Shown here: one piece after another, positions 26,469 to 35,763 of the stretch
Position numbering within the stretch: position 1 is the first letter of the stretch
How the letters are laid out: each line of letters opens with the position of its first letter
Position numbers and translations under genes: made by a program
Source: Pelagomonas calceolata
Taxonomy: Eukaryota; Sar; Pelagophyceae; Pelagomonadales; Pelagomonadaceae
DNA length: 64,000 bases
Direction of reading: 5' to 3'
NCBI GenBank assembly: GCA_918797485.1
Contig: CAKKNE010000003.1
Location: 1,674,001 to 1,738,000 of the forward strand
The notes under the pieces: generated by a model
Database searches by the model: none
What the model saw: only the letters and a program-made list of their open reading frames with translations
What the model was told of the DNA's origin: nothing

Positions 26469-26491
26469 GCTAGTGTCTTACAGCCGCTAGC
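26469..26491 (-). promoter_or_regulatory. Upstream palindrome, copy 4
   Basis: Plus strand GCTAGTGTCTTACAG then CCGCTAGC; 207 bp before the TFIIF-alpha ATG and just past the stop of the 2OG-oxygenase gene. In TFIIF-alpha sense it reads GCTAGCGG...GACACTAGC. Confidence 0.7.
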
Positions 26492-26509
26492 TCGTTACGT
26501 ATCACATCG

Positions 26510-27658
26510 TTAGGTCCCGCCGCCACCCCGGAGCCCCTCGAGCGCCTCGAACGCCGCCGCCGCGTCGTCGGCGCCGGCCGCCATCGCTCGGTCCCGCTCG
26601 GCCGCCGCGCCGCGCGCGTCGCCCGCGTCCGCGAGCACGAGGGATAACCCCGCGCGGACCGCCGCCTCTGGGGCCCCGCGCTCGAGCGCCGCGCGCAGCT
26701 GCTCCTCCGCCCCCACAAAGTCCCCCAGCCGCCAGAGGACGACGCCCAGGTCCACGCGGTACTCCGCGTCGTCCGGCTCGACGAGCGTGGCCATCCCCAA
26801 GTCCTCGGCCGCACCTCTTAAATCGCCAGCAGCATGCTTCTCCGCCGCGTCATCCGCGAATTTCCGCGCGTACTGCGGCTTTTGTGGAGTTGCCCGGTAC
26901 GACGCCGCGAAGGCCCGCCTCGCTTCTTCTGGTCTTTCAATGCTCTCGAGGTGCTCGCCCAGGATCCAGTGCAGCTTCGGGTGCTCTTCACCTAACTCGC
27001 GCGCGAGTCGTTCGTAGTCCCGTAAAGCCGCGGCCCAGTAGCCCTCAATCGTACCGCGCGTCGCCACGACGAGCGTGTAGCGCCTTCCTTTCGTAATGTC
27101 GTGGACCTTGTGCGGTAACGCCGCGGGGTACGCGTGCAGGTCGCCTAGTTGTAGAGAAGCGTTCGCCGACCCGACCTGCAGCGCGCCGCCCTCGAAATCA
27201 GTCGCTGAGGACAGCACCACGTTCACATTCTGCGTCCTCATTTTACCATCGTCGGGCTTCGAGTCGACGTGCCAATCAAAAAAGTCCCCTTCCCGGAACT
27301 CGTGCAGCAAGACAAACTCCACGTGGCGCTCGAGGAAGTTCTCCGCGTCCATCTGCGGAAGACTGGGCAGTCGCTTGAGCATGCGCTCGACGACCCACCT
27401 TACAGAATCCCACTTGTCGCGCGGGAGCCAGCGGTTCCTTCTCGATATCCCCATGGCGTCCCGCCTATCGACCTCTTCCTTTGCCTCCTCAAACAACGCC
27501 AGGATGCGCGCGCACTCGTCTCTATCAAAAGCCTTCGGGACGCTCGTTAAGGATGGTTCCTCTTGACATGCTCGCGCGGCGCCGCCTCTTTTTTGTAGTT
27601 TGCGCGTCCAGGAGGCGTGCACGCTCAGAGCGCACAGGGCCAGCGTCACGGCTCGCAT
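26510..27658 (-). CDS. Secreted/ER 2-oxoglutarate Fe(II) oxygenase (P4H-like) with TPR repeats
   Basis: 382 residues from the ATG at 27658. MRAVTLALCALSVHAS is a signal peptide. The double-stranded beta-helix domain (about 40-200) has the iron ligands H130-x-D132 (DWHVDS) and distal H183 (LPHKVHDITKG), and R193 to bind 2-oxoglutarate (GRRYTLVV), so the active site is complete. This is the prolyl-4-hydroxylase-type arrangement, possibly acting on wall or secreted proteins. Residues about 225-370 form TPR-like helical pairs (EEARRAFAASYRATPQ, VLWRLGDFVGAEEQLRAAL). The order, catalytic domain then TPR, is the reverse of animal P4H-alpha, where the peptide-binding TPR is N-terminal. Substrate is inferred only. 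Confidence 0.88.
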   Translation of the reverse strand: MRAVTLALCALSVHASWTRKLQKRGGAARACQEEPSLTSVPKAFDRDECARILALFEEAKEEVDRRDAMGISRRNRWLPRDKWDSVRWVVERMLKRLPSLPQMDAENFLERHVEFVLLHEFREGDFFDWHVDSKPDDGKMRTQNVNVVLSSATDFEGGALQVGSANASLQLGDLHAYPAALPHKVHDITKGRRYTLVVATRGTIEGYWAAALRDYERLARELGEEHPKLHWILGEHLESIERPEEARRAFAASYRATPQKPQYARKFADDAAEKHAAGDLRGAAEDLGMATLVEPDDAEYRVDLGVVLWRLGDFVGAEEQLRAALERGAPEAAVRAGLSLVLADAGDARGAAAERDRAMAAGADDAAAAFEALEGLRGGGGT

Positions 27659-28039
27659 CGTGTTGCACCCCGCTACGGGTGGTTATCGATGCGGCTGTCG
27701 ATCGATTTGCAGCGCTGCTGCCTGCCTTGTGAGCTCATATGAAAGCACCGGCTTCTACGGTAAGGTCAAGCGCTGTTGTGGTAGAGTGGCAGTCGTGCGA
27801 CCGCAAACGGCTCCGTTCGGCAGTTCTGCTGGTCCTCAGACGGCCGAGCCACGGAGTTGAGCCCACAAAAGCTGCGCTTGCTAGTGTCTTACAAGACGCT
27901 AGCCCTTTGGCTTGCGCGCTTTTGTGGTTTGAGCTGTTTGTGCGCTTTTTGGCCCGTGTCACTGGCTCAGGATCTCGCTCATGATCGCTGACGTCTGTTC
28001 GTGAGAACTAAAAATCGGAGCAGCCGCAGCGGCAGCAAA
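27659..28039. other. Divergent intergenic region with one palindrome
   Basis: Shared 5' region of the 2OG-oxygenase (minus) and the multi-pass membrane gene (plus). Holds the near-perfect palindrome at 27880-27903. No RNA gene or other repeat recognised. Confidence 0.45.
27880..27903 (-). promoter_or_regulatory. Upstream palindrome, copy 5 (near-perfect)
   Basis: Plus strand GCTAGTGTCTT-ACA-AGACGCTAGC, two 10-11-nt arms around a 3-nt spacer with a single T/C difference. It lies 221 bp before the 2OG-oxygenase ATG (matching orientation) and 136 bp before the ATG at 28040. Confidence 0.75.
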
Positions 28040-31026
28040 ATGGCTGTGCGCCACCGGACGCCCGTCGCGCCGGGCTACCGCGCGTGGGCCGCAGCCGTCA
28101 TAGTACTGCAGTGCGAGCGCGGCGGCCGCCCGGTCACGGCCGTCTACGGCTTCTGGGCCCTGCTCTACTCCGCCTTCAGCGCCCAGGACCTCAGCGACGA
28201 GGCCGCGACGACGTCGCTGCTCGGCGCGCTCGCGGCCGCGTTCGCGCTCGCCGTGCGCGTAATCGCCACAATGTCAATGGGCGAAGGGCGCGCGGCCGCG
28301 GCGGAGGTCGCGCTGCACTGCCTCGGCTGCGCGGGCGTCGCGTTCGCCGCGTGGGCGCTGGTCCACGACGCGGCCGCGCCGGCCGACGCGCACGGCCACG
28401 GCCGCCTCGCGCTCGCGCTCTGCGCCGGCGCCGCGCCGGCACTCTTCGCGGCTCTGGCTTCGCGAAGTGATGGAGGCGACGCCGCGCGGCACTGGGCGCT
28501 CGCGCTCGGCGCCGCGCTCGCGAGCTTTGGCGCCGCGGAGGCCGCGCCGCCGCGGCGCGCGCGCGGACGGCGGCGGCCGCGGCGCCGGCGCCGCCGGAAG
28601 CCGCGGCCGCCCGTCGACGCGCCCGCGTGCTTCGAGGGCGCCGTCGTGGCCGAGGCGGACCTGCAGTCGCTGCGCGGCGTCTCGCGCAACGACGTCGCCT
28701 GCACGCCCGCGGCGCCGCCGACGTTGCTCGCGATCGCGTGCGTGGCGCCGGCCCTGACGGCGCTCGGCGGCGCCGCGTCCTGGGCCCCGCGCGCCGCGCT
28801 CGCCGAGGGGCTTTTGCTCGCGGCCGCGCCGGTGACGGTCGCGTTGTTAATCGCGGCGGCCGCGGGCAACGCCGTCGAAGCGACGCCCTGGTGGGCGGTG
28901 GACGCCCTGCCGCGCGTCTCGGCGCGCGCCAAGCGTTTATTAATGACGGCGGTGCTCGTGGCCGCCGAAATGCGCCTCTTCCCGGCCTCTCTCAGTGTGA
29001 GCGGGCTGCCCGCGGCGGCGGCCGCCGCCGCCGCCGCGACGCGCGCGCTGGGGGCGCCTTTGAAAATCGTCGCGGCCGCGGCCGCGGGCCGCCTCGTCGT
29101 CGGCCCCGCGTTTGCCTGGCTCGCGCTCGCCGCCGTCGACGTCGCCTCCAACAAGGAGCTCGTGGCGGCGTGGCCCGCGGTCGCAGCCGGCGGCGCCGCG
29201 CTCTTCTCTTCCAATAAAGCGGGCCCCCTCGCGGCGCTCGCGGCGCTCGCGCCGCTGCCGTGGGCCCTCGCGCGGCCCGAGGCGCGAATGACCGAAGACG
29301 CCTTCGTGGTGTCTAAATCTACTCGACGCGCCGCCGCGGTCGCCGTCAGTGTCCACGCGATTGGAAGTTGCTGGGCGCGCTATCAGGCGTCCGACGCGGC
29401 GCTGACGTTTGTGACAGTAATGCTCCAGGCCGCGTGGGCCCTCGCGCGGCGCCGGGCGCTCGACGACGGCGCGAGTGCCAAGGCGACGGGCCTGCTTTTG
29501 TGTTTGGGCGCGGGCGACGCCTGCGCCGCGCTCCTCGGAGACTTCGCGCGGGGACCGGCGCTCGGTCTCATAATGGCGCTGCTCGCGGCGCCCGGCGTGC
29601 TGCTCTCGTCAACGCCGGAAGCCGTCTTCGACGACCGTCGAGCCCACAAGAGCATGGCCGGCGCCCTGGCTTCCCTAGGGCTCGCGGCGGTCGCCCTCGT
29701 GGTCCTGACAAGACTCCCGGCGGAGGGCACGGCGCTCTTCGAGTCCGCATCAATAGCAGCCTGGGCCCTCTCGGCGCGCGTCGCGGCGTGCTGGCTGCCC
29801 CCGGACCAAATCCTGCCAAGGAAGGCGTGCGAGAGCCTCGTCGCGGGCGCGGCCGCGGGCGCATTGTACCTGGCCCACGCCGACGCGACGCTGCTGGCGA
29901 CAATTAGATTAGTGTGCCTCGCCGGCGCCCTGAACAGCGCGGGGCGCGCGCACGTCGCCGGCGCGTTGCTCGCGGCGGCGGTCGAGGCTCCCAAAATCTT
30001 CGCGACGGCGTTCCTCGCGGCGAGCCTGGCTTTGTTAGGTGCTGCGGTCGAGAGCTGTGTGGAAATCAACCAGTGAGTTAGGTTATCGAGCGGTCACGGC
30101 GATGATGTCGCGTCGATGGCCTGGAAACTTCACGCCTCGAGGGGCGCCAAAATTTGATTTCACACAGGTAAAGCCGCCGCGCCGCGACGCGTCGCGCTTC
30201 GAGGACCGCGTGGCCGCGCGGCCGGACCGCGCCGTCGTCCTCGCGGTTCGTGGCCTGTGTGGAAATCAAATTTACGGTCCACCTCCACGCCATCGACGCG
30301 ACACGTGCTCGATGGCGTGGCGATGCCGGTTTCTCAACACTCGACACACAGGCGGCGGGCGCGCTCGCCGCGACGGTCCTCACGCACTACTCGGCCGCGG
30401 CGCTGCCCCTCTTCGCCGCGGCCGCGGCCTACGCGGCGCGGCGCCTCCGCGCGCAGCACGCGTCGAGCCTCGGCGACGCCTTCGCGCGCCAGGACGGCCG
30501 GGCCGGCGCCGGCGCGGATGCCGCCGCGTTCGCGAGCTACGCCGCCGCGGCCGCGCACGCGTCTTCATTGAGACGCCACCGGGCCGCGGCGGGCTGGGGC
30601 GTCGTATTGTGCGCCGCGCCCGTGCTGTTGTTTTTGAGGGTGCCCCGGAAGGAGGGGAGGCGGCTGCCCTCGCTTATTTCGTCGGGGTCCTACGAGCGGC
30701 GCCACGTGACGGCCGCCGTCAATTTCGTGCGGGGCGCGGCCTGGGTCCTCGCTCCTACATTGTGGCTCGCGCTCACGGCGCTCGGCCGCGGCGCCGCGCT
30801 CGTGCCCTTGGTCCTCGCGCTCGCCGGGCCGGGCGCCGTCGCCGCGGCCGCGACGCGCGCGCGCCACGTCGTGAGCGCGGCGCTCGTTAGTTGGCCGCTG
30901 ACGCTGGCGCCCTTCTTTTTGAGAGGGGCGACGGGCGACGGCCTGCTCCTGGGCGCGCTCGGCTGCGTCGGGAGCGCGGGCGTGGCGTTGTTCTACGAGG
31001 AGCCGCGGGGCGGCTGGGAGGACTGA
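28040..31026 (+). CDS. Large multi-pass membrane protein, function unknown
   Basis: Exons 28040-30046, 30168-30245 and 30352-31026; spliced product 919 residues. The ATG at 28040 (MAVRHRTPVAPGYRAW) is preferred over a GTG 39 nt upstream. It is extremely Ala/Leu-rich with many hydrophobic segments along the length (for example TAVLVAAEMRLFPASLSVSG, SVHAIGSCWARYQ and LGLIMALLAAPGVLLSS), broken by one Arg/Pro cluster (about 170-195). The last exon adds GAAWVLAPTLWLALTALG and FFLRGATGDGLLLGALG. No transporter or enzyme signature could be read. The middle exon is only 78 nt. Splicing both introners keeps phase 0 throughout, which links three otherwise separate frames. Topology cannot be set by eye. 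Confidence 0.7.
30047..30167 (+). mobile_element. Introner IE2 (intron, phase 0)
   Basis: 121-nt GT-AG intron; ends CTGTGTGGAAATCAACC and TTTGATTTCACACAG. The putative target duplication is weak (GTCGAGAG / GTAAAGCC, 4/8). The core is antisense (GTCGCGTCGATGGCCTGG), showing that either orientation can serve as an intron. Without splicing, the frame stops within the element. Confidence 0.88.
30246..30351 (+). mobile_element. Introner IE3 (intron, phase 0, right end eroded)
   Basis: 106-nt intron starting GTTCGTGG then CTGTGTGGAAATCAAA; sense core CCACGCCATCGACGCGAC. The right end reads CACTCGACACACAG, missing about 16 nt that include most of the right terminal repeat of IE1. The flanks no longer look duplicated (3/8). 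The frame demands GTT at 30246 as the 5' site. Confidence 0.85.
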
Positions 31027-31055
31027 GTTTATTTGTGTTTTGGACTAATACAACA

Positions 31056-31475
31056 TTATTGTTTTCTCTTCGAAGGCACCGCGCCAAACGATCCAGAGAG
31101 CGTGGGCGTCCTCTTCGACGGCGGATTCATCATGTCTAGCGGCAGGCGCGTCGTTGCGGGCAGCGGGCGCCGGCCCGCGGGCGGCGTCGGCGTCGGCGCC
31201 GCCGCGAAGGCCGCGAAGTCGTCGCGCGCCGCCGAGGGCGGCGCCGGCAGGTCATGCCAGACGTTTTTACCTACTACCCTCAGACACACGAAGGCGTCGC
31301 GCCACTGCTGGATCGCGTCGCCGCTGCCTACCGGTTGATCCCAGGGGTTCTTCGGCTTCTCCGGTAAAACCACGGGCGCCTCGCCGTAGCGCTGCGCCTC
31401 GGCGTTCGCGAGGCGTTGCGCCGTGTCCTGCTCGCAGGCCGCGTCGAAGGCGTCGATGGCTTGCTGGGCGTTCAT
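31056..31475 (-). CDS. Small protein, function unknown
   Basis: 139 residues from the ATG at 31475. The N-terminal half is helical (AQQAIDAFDAACEQDTAQRL), with KPKNPWDQPVGSGDAIQQW and a hydrophobic strand AFVCLRVVGKNVWHDL; the C-terminal half is Pro/Ala/Arg-rich and probably disordered, ending in a basic KRTPTLSGSFGAVPSKRKQ. No signal peptide, membrane segment or known motif. It is tail-to-tail with the membrane gene (29 bp between stops). I do not recognise a family. Confidence 0.6.
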   Translation of the reverse strand: MNAQQAIDAFDAACEQDTAQRLANAEAQRYGEAPVVLPEKPKNPWDQPVGSGDAIQQWRDAFVCLRVVGKNVWHDLPAPPSAARDDFAAFAAAPTPTPPAGRRPLPATTRLPLDMMNPPSKRTPTLSGSFGAVPSKRKQ

Positions 31476-32075
31476 TTTTTTTCACCAATAAAAGCTGCGC
31501 CGCGCACTCGTAGCGCTGCTCAGGAGCGAGGTGGCTGGAGCTGCACTCAGGAGCAGCGAGACAGGAAGAACAGCTGCGTGCAGCGATGAGCGCTGCAAAA
31601 AACGACAGCAATCGATAACCACTAAGCACACGAGGCACACGCGTGTGCGCGTTTGAGCCTCCAGGCCGAGGTGTGTAGGCCTCGCAAATCGGGTTTCTAC
31701 AGACAGCGACTGCACGTGCCAGCCTTCAACGCCGTGCTTGATTCCTTGCGCGGGGGCAAAGCGATCGCGGAGACGCATCGGGTGGTGGAAAAAACCCGAG
31801 TCTCCCCAATAAAAATCAGGAGGCGCGAGGCGCGTCGCATTTGCTGTTAGTTGCGGCATTGTGACGGTTATTACGTGTGGCGTATTGTTACGCAGCCACA
31901 CTGGTCACACCCAGCGCCGCCGCTGGCGAAACCGGGCTTGGCTGCCTGGAGACCACCTAAACAGCGGAGCGCATCGAGGCGCATCGACGCCGGCGCGCGC
32001 GCGCACGAGGCGACAGCGTGAGCCGACCGCTGCGCGACCGCTGCGTGAGCCGACCGTCACGACAGCTAAGACACC
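31476..32075. other. Divergent intergenic region
   Basis: 600 bp between the small unknown gene (minus) and the PH/adaptin-ear gene (plus). Contains poly-T next to the minus ATG, two AATAAAA stretches (about 31487 and 31807) and CGCG-rich DNA before the plus ATG. A minus frame at 31482-31859 is not convincing. No RNA gene seen. Confidence 0.4.
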
Positions 32076-35000
32076 ATGGGCAACCGCACGTCGACCGCGC
32101 GCGACGAGGCCGCCGCGGCCCAGTCCATCGGCCACTTCGACCACAACTATGACGCGATCCTCATCGACCAGTCGGCGGGCATGGTCGAAGCTTGTACTGA
32201 TAGAAAAGAAGTGCCGGCCGCGGTCAAGCGATTGTTGGGCGACGGGCGGTACGTTGAGCTCGTGATGAAATTCGACACCGTCCAGCTCGTCGAGAACCAG
32301 AAGACGTTATTGACCATACCGTACTCCGGCGTCAAGACCTTGGAATGGGACCACTCGTGTTCCTCGGTCAAAATCACCGCCAACACGGCCGGCGAGGAGT
32401 CCTTCGTCGTGGTCAAGGTCGGCAATTCTTTGGAGTTAGAAAACGAGGCCAAGCTGAGAATTCGGGGTCTGTCGAGGCAAGGCTCCGGCCAACAGTTGAA
32501 TCTTACGTTCGCTTATTGTGGCACGTATGCCGGCCCGACGAAGCCAAAACCATTTCAACGGAAACGGGCGAATTTATCCACCAGACCGCAAGGCAAGCTA
32601 CCTCCCCTAGCATTGATGCGCGACTTAGCGATCGCGCGACACACCGGGTCCGGCGCGCCGACGCGAGCGAACGGCTCGAAGCGAGTCGTCCATGCGCTCC
32701 AACACATCCACAGGGGCGGCAACACCTTTACGGTGTTACACGCCTACCAGAAGGGCACCGCGGCCGAGCACCAGCAGGGCGAGCTCCACGAATTTGAGTC
32801 CAAATTGGCCCTGAGCTGTGGCACGCACGAGCAACCAGGATTAGTCTACGCCGAAGGGCAGCAGGTCAAGCTGTCGCACGGCTGGGACGACGTGCAAGGC
32901 TGGGTCGTGCATGACAAGGTCCACGCGGGCGAGATGAATAGTGGGGTCGAGATCACGTTTCGGGGGTCTGGCACCTGGTTCTTCATCGTTCTAGATGTGC
33001 TACACTTGAAGGACGCCATCGAGCACTTCTGGAACCGGCACCGCGCGCCGCAGCCTCCCAAGCCGCAGTCGACGCATGGTCGGGACATCGTCACGGTCAC
33101 GACGTTACATGGTGAAATAAAAGCCCCACCGAAGCCCGTGGGTGACCTGGAGATCACGGACGAAGTCGGTACGTTAGTGCGGTCTTCCGGTACCGCTCAT
33201 GGTGGTGTCGCCAAGAGGAAGTCGACGATTATCGGTAGCATGGTGAAAGGAAAAAAACCAACAGGATGGCAGGAGAACGAGCGCGTCAGGAAGCACTGGG
33301 ATTCGGTCGTCGTGCATCAAGGATGGCTGCTGAAGAAGGGTGGGTTGGCCAAGTCGTGGATCAAGAGGTACGCGGTACTATATCGCACGGCCATGGGCCA
33401 CTTTTTGTGTTATTACGCGGATTTCGCCAAGTCGCCTCTCTACCACGAGGAGGAGCGGGAACGGCGCATCATCGACCTATGTAAAGTTACTTTTGTCCGT
33501 CCAGTGAGCAACCACGACGACGTGCCCCCGAATTCCTTCGACATCTGTACCATAGAAAGGGAGTGGACTTTGAGTGCGGAATCCAAGGCGAGCATGCAGC
33601 GCTGGCTGCAGATCGTGACCAGAGCTATTGACGAAGATACGGCTATCGTACCCGATGATGAGTTGGTCTTCACGGTGAAGCCGCGCGTCGACCCTTCGCA
33701 GCAATTGGTGAAGAACGAGTACTCCACCGCTCTGAAAGTGTCGGCGTCAGGGGTGAGTGTGTGCGCCGTGACGGCCGCCGACGAGTTGGTCGAGCGTTTC
33801 TTCTGGTGCTACACGGACTTTTTTAAATGGTCCATTCTCCACCATTCCGGCAAGACGGGCCTGCAGGTCAGCGTGTTCACGTCGGCTGATTTTGATGTGA
33901 AGGACCGGCACGAATTTCTCTTCCGGACGCGGGACGCCGTGAAATTAGCTACTGCTATCGAGTTCTACATCGAAAAGTTCATGTCCATCATGCACCTTTA
34001 TTTAGAAGGTACTGATAACAGTGGTACTTCCCAGGAGCTGAACATGGGGGCTAGCGAGATGGCCACGAACAACTTATTGGGCGAGGACGACATGCTCGCG
34101 CTCGGCGGCGAGGATGATGATGATCAGACGGGGACGAAGATCACGCAGGAGGACCAATTGCTGGAGAAGCAGCCGGCCTCACCGACGCAAGGGATACTGG
34201 ACCTCTTTACGGTGCCGTCCGCGCCCTCGTCTTCCCAGGTAAATGATCCATTCGCGCCCGGTGCGCTCCCGCCGAAGCCGCCGACGGACCACTTGGCGGA
34301 CGACGTTTCTGCCTTGTCCATGGAGACGGGCTTTCCTCCCGCAAGTGCGGCTCCCGTCCGTTCGGATGTCGTCGAGGAGATGACCCTGGGCGATGCGAAA
34401 TTCGACGCTTTGGCTGTGGGTGCTGCCGAGGGTGCTAATAGGATGAAGGGCGTGTTGTACGAGGATCCTCACGTGGCGGTGGCTATCGAGCACGACTATC
34501 GAGGGTCGGAAGGCAGGGTGACGGTTCGGGTCGCCAACAAATGTAGCACGCCCATCGATTCTCTGCGATCGGACTTGGATGCGGGCGAAACGGGTCTGAG
34601 GTACGAGTTCGGCGCGCCTTCTTCGACCTCATTACAACCGGGCGAGGCCGCGGCGCAATTACTCATGTTGGAGTGCATGAAGCCGTTCGACGCCGTCGCG
34701 GCGTTGGTTGTGTCTTTCCGCAGTCAAGGTGTGCCCTATGAAGTGAGGTTAGCACTACCGTGCGTCTTCACGAAATTCTTAGAGCCGGTCCAACTCAGCC
34801 CGAACGTCTTCGTGCAGCGCTGGGCGACGCTCGGCGCACCCGGTTTGGAGCACATGGTGACCTTCGCGGCGACGGCGGGCTCGGCGAATGCGGCGTTCGC
34901 GAAGCCGCGCTTGGCCGATCTCGTGAGGGTGGCGGTCGTCGACGGCGTCGACGACGGCGGCGGCTCGATTCTGTCGGGCGCGACGGCGTTGCGCACGGGC

Positions 35001-35150
35001 ACGGTCAACGCCGGCGGCGAGAAGATTTCGGTAGGGTGTCTGATTCGTTTGGAGATGAACGAGGCGGCGGGCGCTTTCAGATTAACGGTGCGGACGGCCG
35101 TGCCGCACGTGTCCACGGCGCTCGCGGAGGCCATCCAGAAGCTGCTCTAG
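32076..35150 (+). CDS. PH-domain protein with C-terminal AP-2 alpha-adaptin appendage (ear) domain
   Basis: 1,024 residues from ATG 32076 (ACACCATGG). MGNRTST is a good N-myristoylation start. Residues 45-125 may be a GRAM/PH-like beta domain. A PH domain lies at about 410-525 (HQGWLLKKGGLAKSWIKRY...; final helix MQRWLQIV) and a second PH/PTB-like unit at about 530-650. The linker carries endocytic motifs: ILDLF (about 708) and DPFAPG (about 723). Residues 800-1024 match the alpha-adaptin ear: a beta-sandwich, then LPCVFTKFLEPVQLSP, VFVQRWATL and the end ISVGCLIRLEM...RLTVRT. The alpha-adaptin trunk is absent, so this is not AP-2 alpha itself. I infer a membrane-binding endocytic adaptor. Repeat copy C follows the gene. 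Confidence 0.85.
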   Translation: MGNRTSTARDEAAAAQSIGHFDHNYDAILIDQSAGMVEACTDRKEVPAAVKRLLGDGRYVELVMKFDTVQLVENQKTLLTIPYSGVKTLEWDHSCSSVKITANTAGEESFVVVKVGNSLELENEAKLRIRGLSRQGSGQQLNLTFAYCGTYAGPTKPKPFQRKRANLSTRPQGKLPPLALMRDLAIARHTGSGAPTRANGSKRVVHALQHIHRGGNTFTVLHAYQKGTAAEHQQGELHEFESKLALSCGTHEQPGLVYAEGQQVKLSHGWDDVQGWVVHDKVHAGEMNSGVEITFRGSGTWFFIVLDVLHLKDAIEHFWNRHRAPQPPKPQSTHGRDIVTVTTLHGEIKAPPKPVGDLEITDEVGTLVRSSGTAHGGVAKRKSTIIGSMVKGKKPTGWQENERVRKHWDSVVVHQGWLLKKGGLAKSWIKRYAVLYRTAMGHFLCYYADFAKSPLYHEEERERRIIDLCKVTFVRPVSNHDDVPPNSFDICTIEREWTLSAESKASMQRWLQIVTRAIDEDTAIVPDDELVFTVKPRVDPSQQLVKNEYSTALKVSASGVSVCAVTAADELVERFFWCYTDFFKWSILHHSGKTGLQVSVFTSADFDVKDRHEFLFRTRDAVKLATAIEFYIEKFMSIMHLYLEGTDNSGTSQELNMGASEMATNNLLGEDDMLALGGEDDDDQTGTKITQEDQLLEKQPASPTQGILDLFTVPSAPSSSQVNDPFAPGALPPKPPTDHLADDVSALSMETGFPPASAAPVRSDVVEEMTLGDAKFDALAVGAAEGANRMKGVLYEDPHVAVAIEHDYRGSEGRVTVRVANKCSTPIDSLRSDLDAGETGLRYEFGAPSSTSLQPGEAAAQLLMLECMKPFDAVAALVVSFRSQGVPYEVRLALPCVFTKFLEPVQLSPNVFVQRWATLGAPGLEHMVTFAATAGSANAAFAKPRLADLVRVAVVDGVDDGGGSILSGATALRTGTVNAGGEKISVGCLIRLEMNEAAGAFRLTVRTAVPHVSTALAEAIQKLL

Positions 35151-35259
35151 CGCGGCGCGCGTTTTTCCCCTTTCCCCCCAAATCCCCGGCGCGCGCCGGT
35201 GTAACGAGCAGTGGCATCTACTAGTAGTTTCTTCTCCGTCCGGACCTACGTGTGCGCGC

Positions 35260-35371
35260 TTTGCCTTGCTTAGAGCTAGTAGGCCTGCTTGACCGCACGC
35301 CCGCCCCGCGCCCCCGGTCCCCGTACGCCGTCGCCCCGAGTGTTCGCTCGGAGGCGACGACGGCGAGGGGG
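35260..35371 (+). repeat. 3'-flank GC-rich hairpin repeat, copy C
   Basis: About 110 bp past the stop of the PH/adaptin-ear gene, in its sense: TTTGCCTTGCTTAGAGCTAG, GGCCTGCTTGACCG, CCCGCCCCGCGCCCCCGG, then GTCGCCCCGAG-TGTTCG-CTCGGAGGCGAC (35330-35358), an 11-bp stem with one bulge. The GCCTAGC arm of copies A and B is missing. Confidence 0.7.
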
Positions 35372-35436
35372 CTCTAGGGCCCGGGCCATATATACGCACC
35401 AACAATCCTTATAGCGGAGGGGTTGTTACTGACAAT

Positions 35437-35763
35437 CTAGAGGCGGCGCTCGTCGTACTCCGCGAAGAAGTCGCTGTCCGAGTCGGGCTGCTCCTTGGCC
35501 CAGTTGTAGTACGTGAAGAAGAAGAAGCCGCCGATGACCCACAAGACGGTGCCCTCGCGCGGGTCGTCGATGCCGAGCGAGAGGCCCGTGCCCTCGGACT
35601 GGCCGCCCGCGAGCGCGGCGAGCGGCGCGAACGCCGTCGCGGCGGCGGCGACCTGGTAGTGCAGCGCCGGCTTGGGCGCCGCCTTGGAAACGGCCGTCCT
35701 GGCCGGCGTCGGCGCGAGCGCCGCCGCGCTGGCGAGGAGGAGCGCGCACGCGACGGTCTTCAT
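35437..35763 (-). CDS. psbW: Photosystem II PsbW-like protein, plastid-targeted
   Basis: 108 residues from the ATG at 35763; the longer upstream frame lacks an ATG. MKTVACALLLASAAALAPTPAR is a signal peptide with an ASAFAP-like site, followed by a basic transit part and a second hydrophobic stretch (AAAATAFAPLAALAGG) that could be a thylakoid signal. The mature part has the PsbW pattern: GTGLSLGIDDPREG, one membrane span (TVLWVIGGFFFFTYYNWA) and an acidic tail (PDSDSDFFAEYDERRL). PsbW is a 6-kDa single-span subunit that stabilises PSII dimers or supercomplexes. Green and red-lineage PsbW share GTGL-x-G at this position. The tail is longer and more acidic than in plants. Confidence 0.75.
   Translation of the reverse strand: MKTVACALLLASAAALAPTPARTAVSKAAPKPALHYQVAAAATAFAPLAALAGGQSEGTGLSLGIDDPREGTVLWVIGGFFFFTYYNWAKEQPDSDSDFFAEYDERRL

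Noticed and set aside
31482-31859. Minus-strand frame of 126 codons between the small unknown gene and the PH/adaptin-ear gene
   Set aside because: The second half is a Leu/Ser/Cys-rich translation without protein-like features; better explained as 5'-flank sequence.
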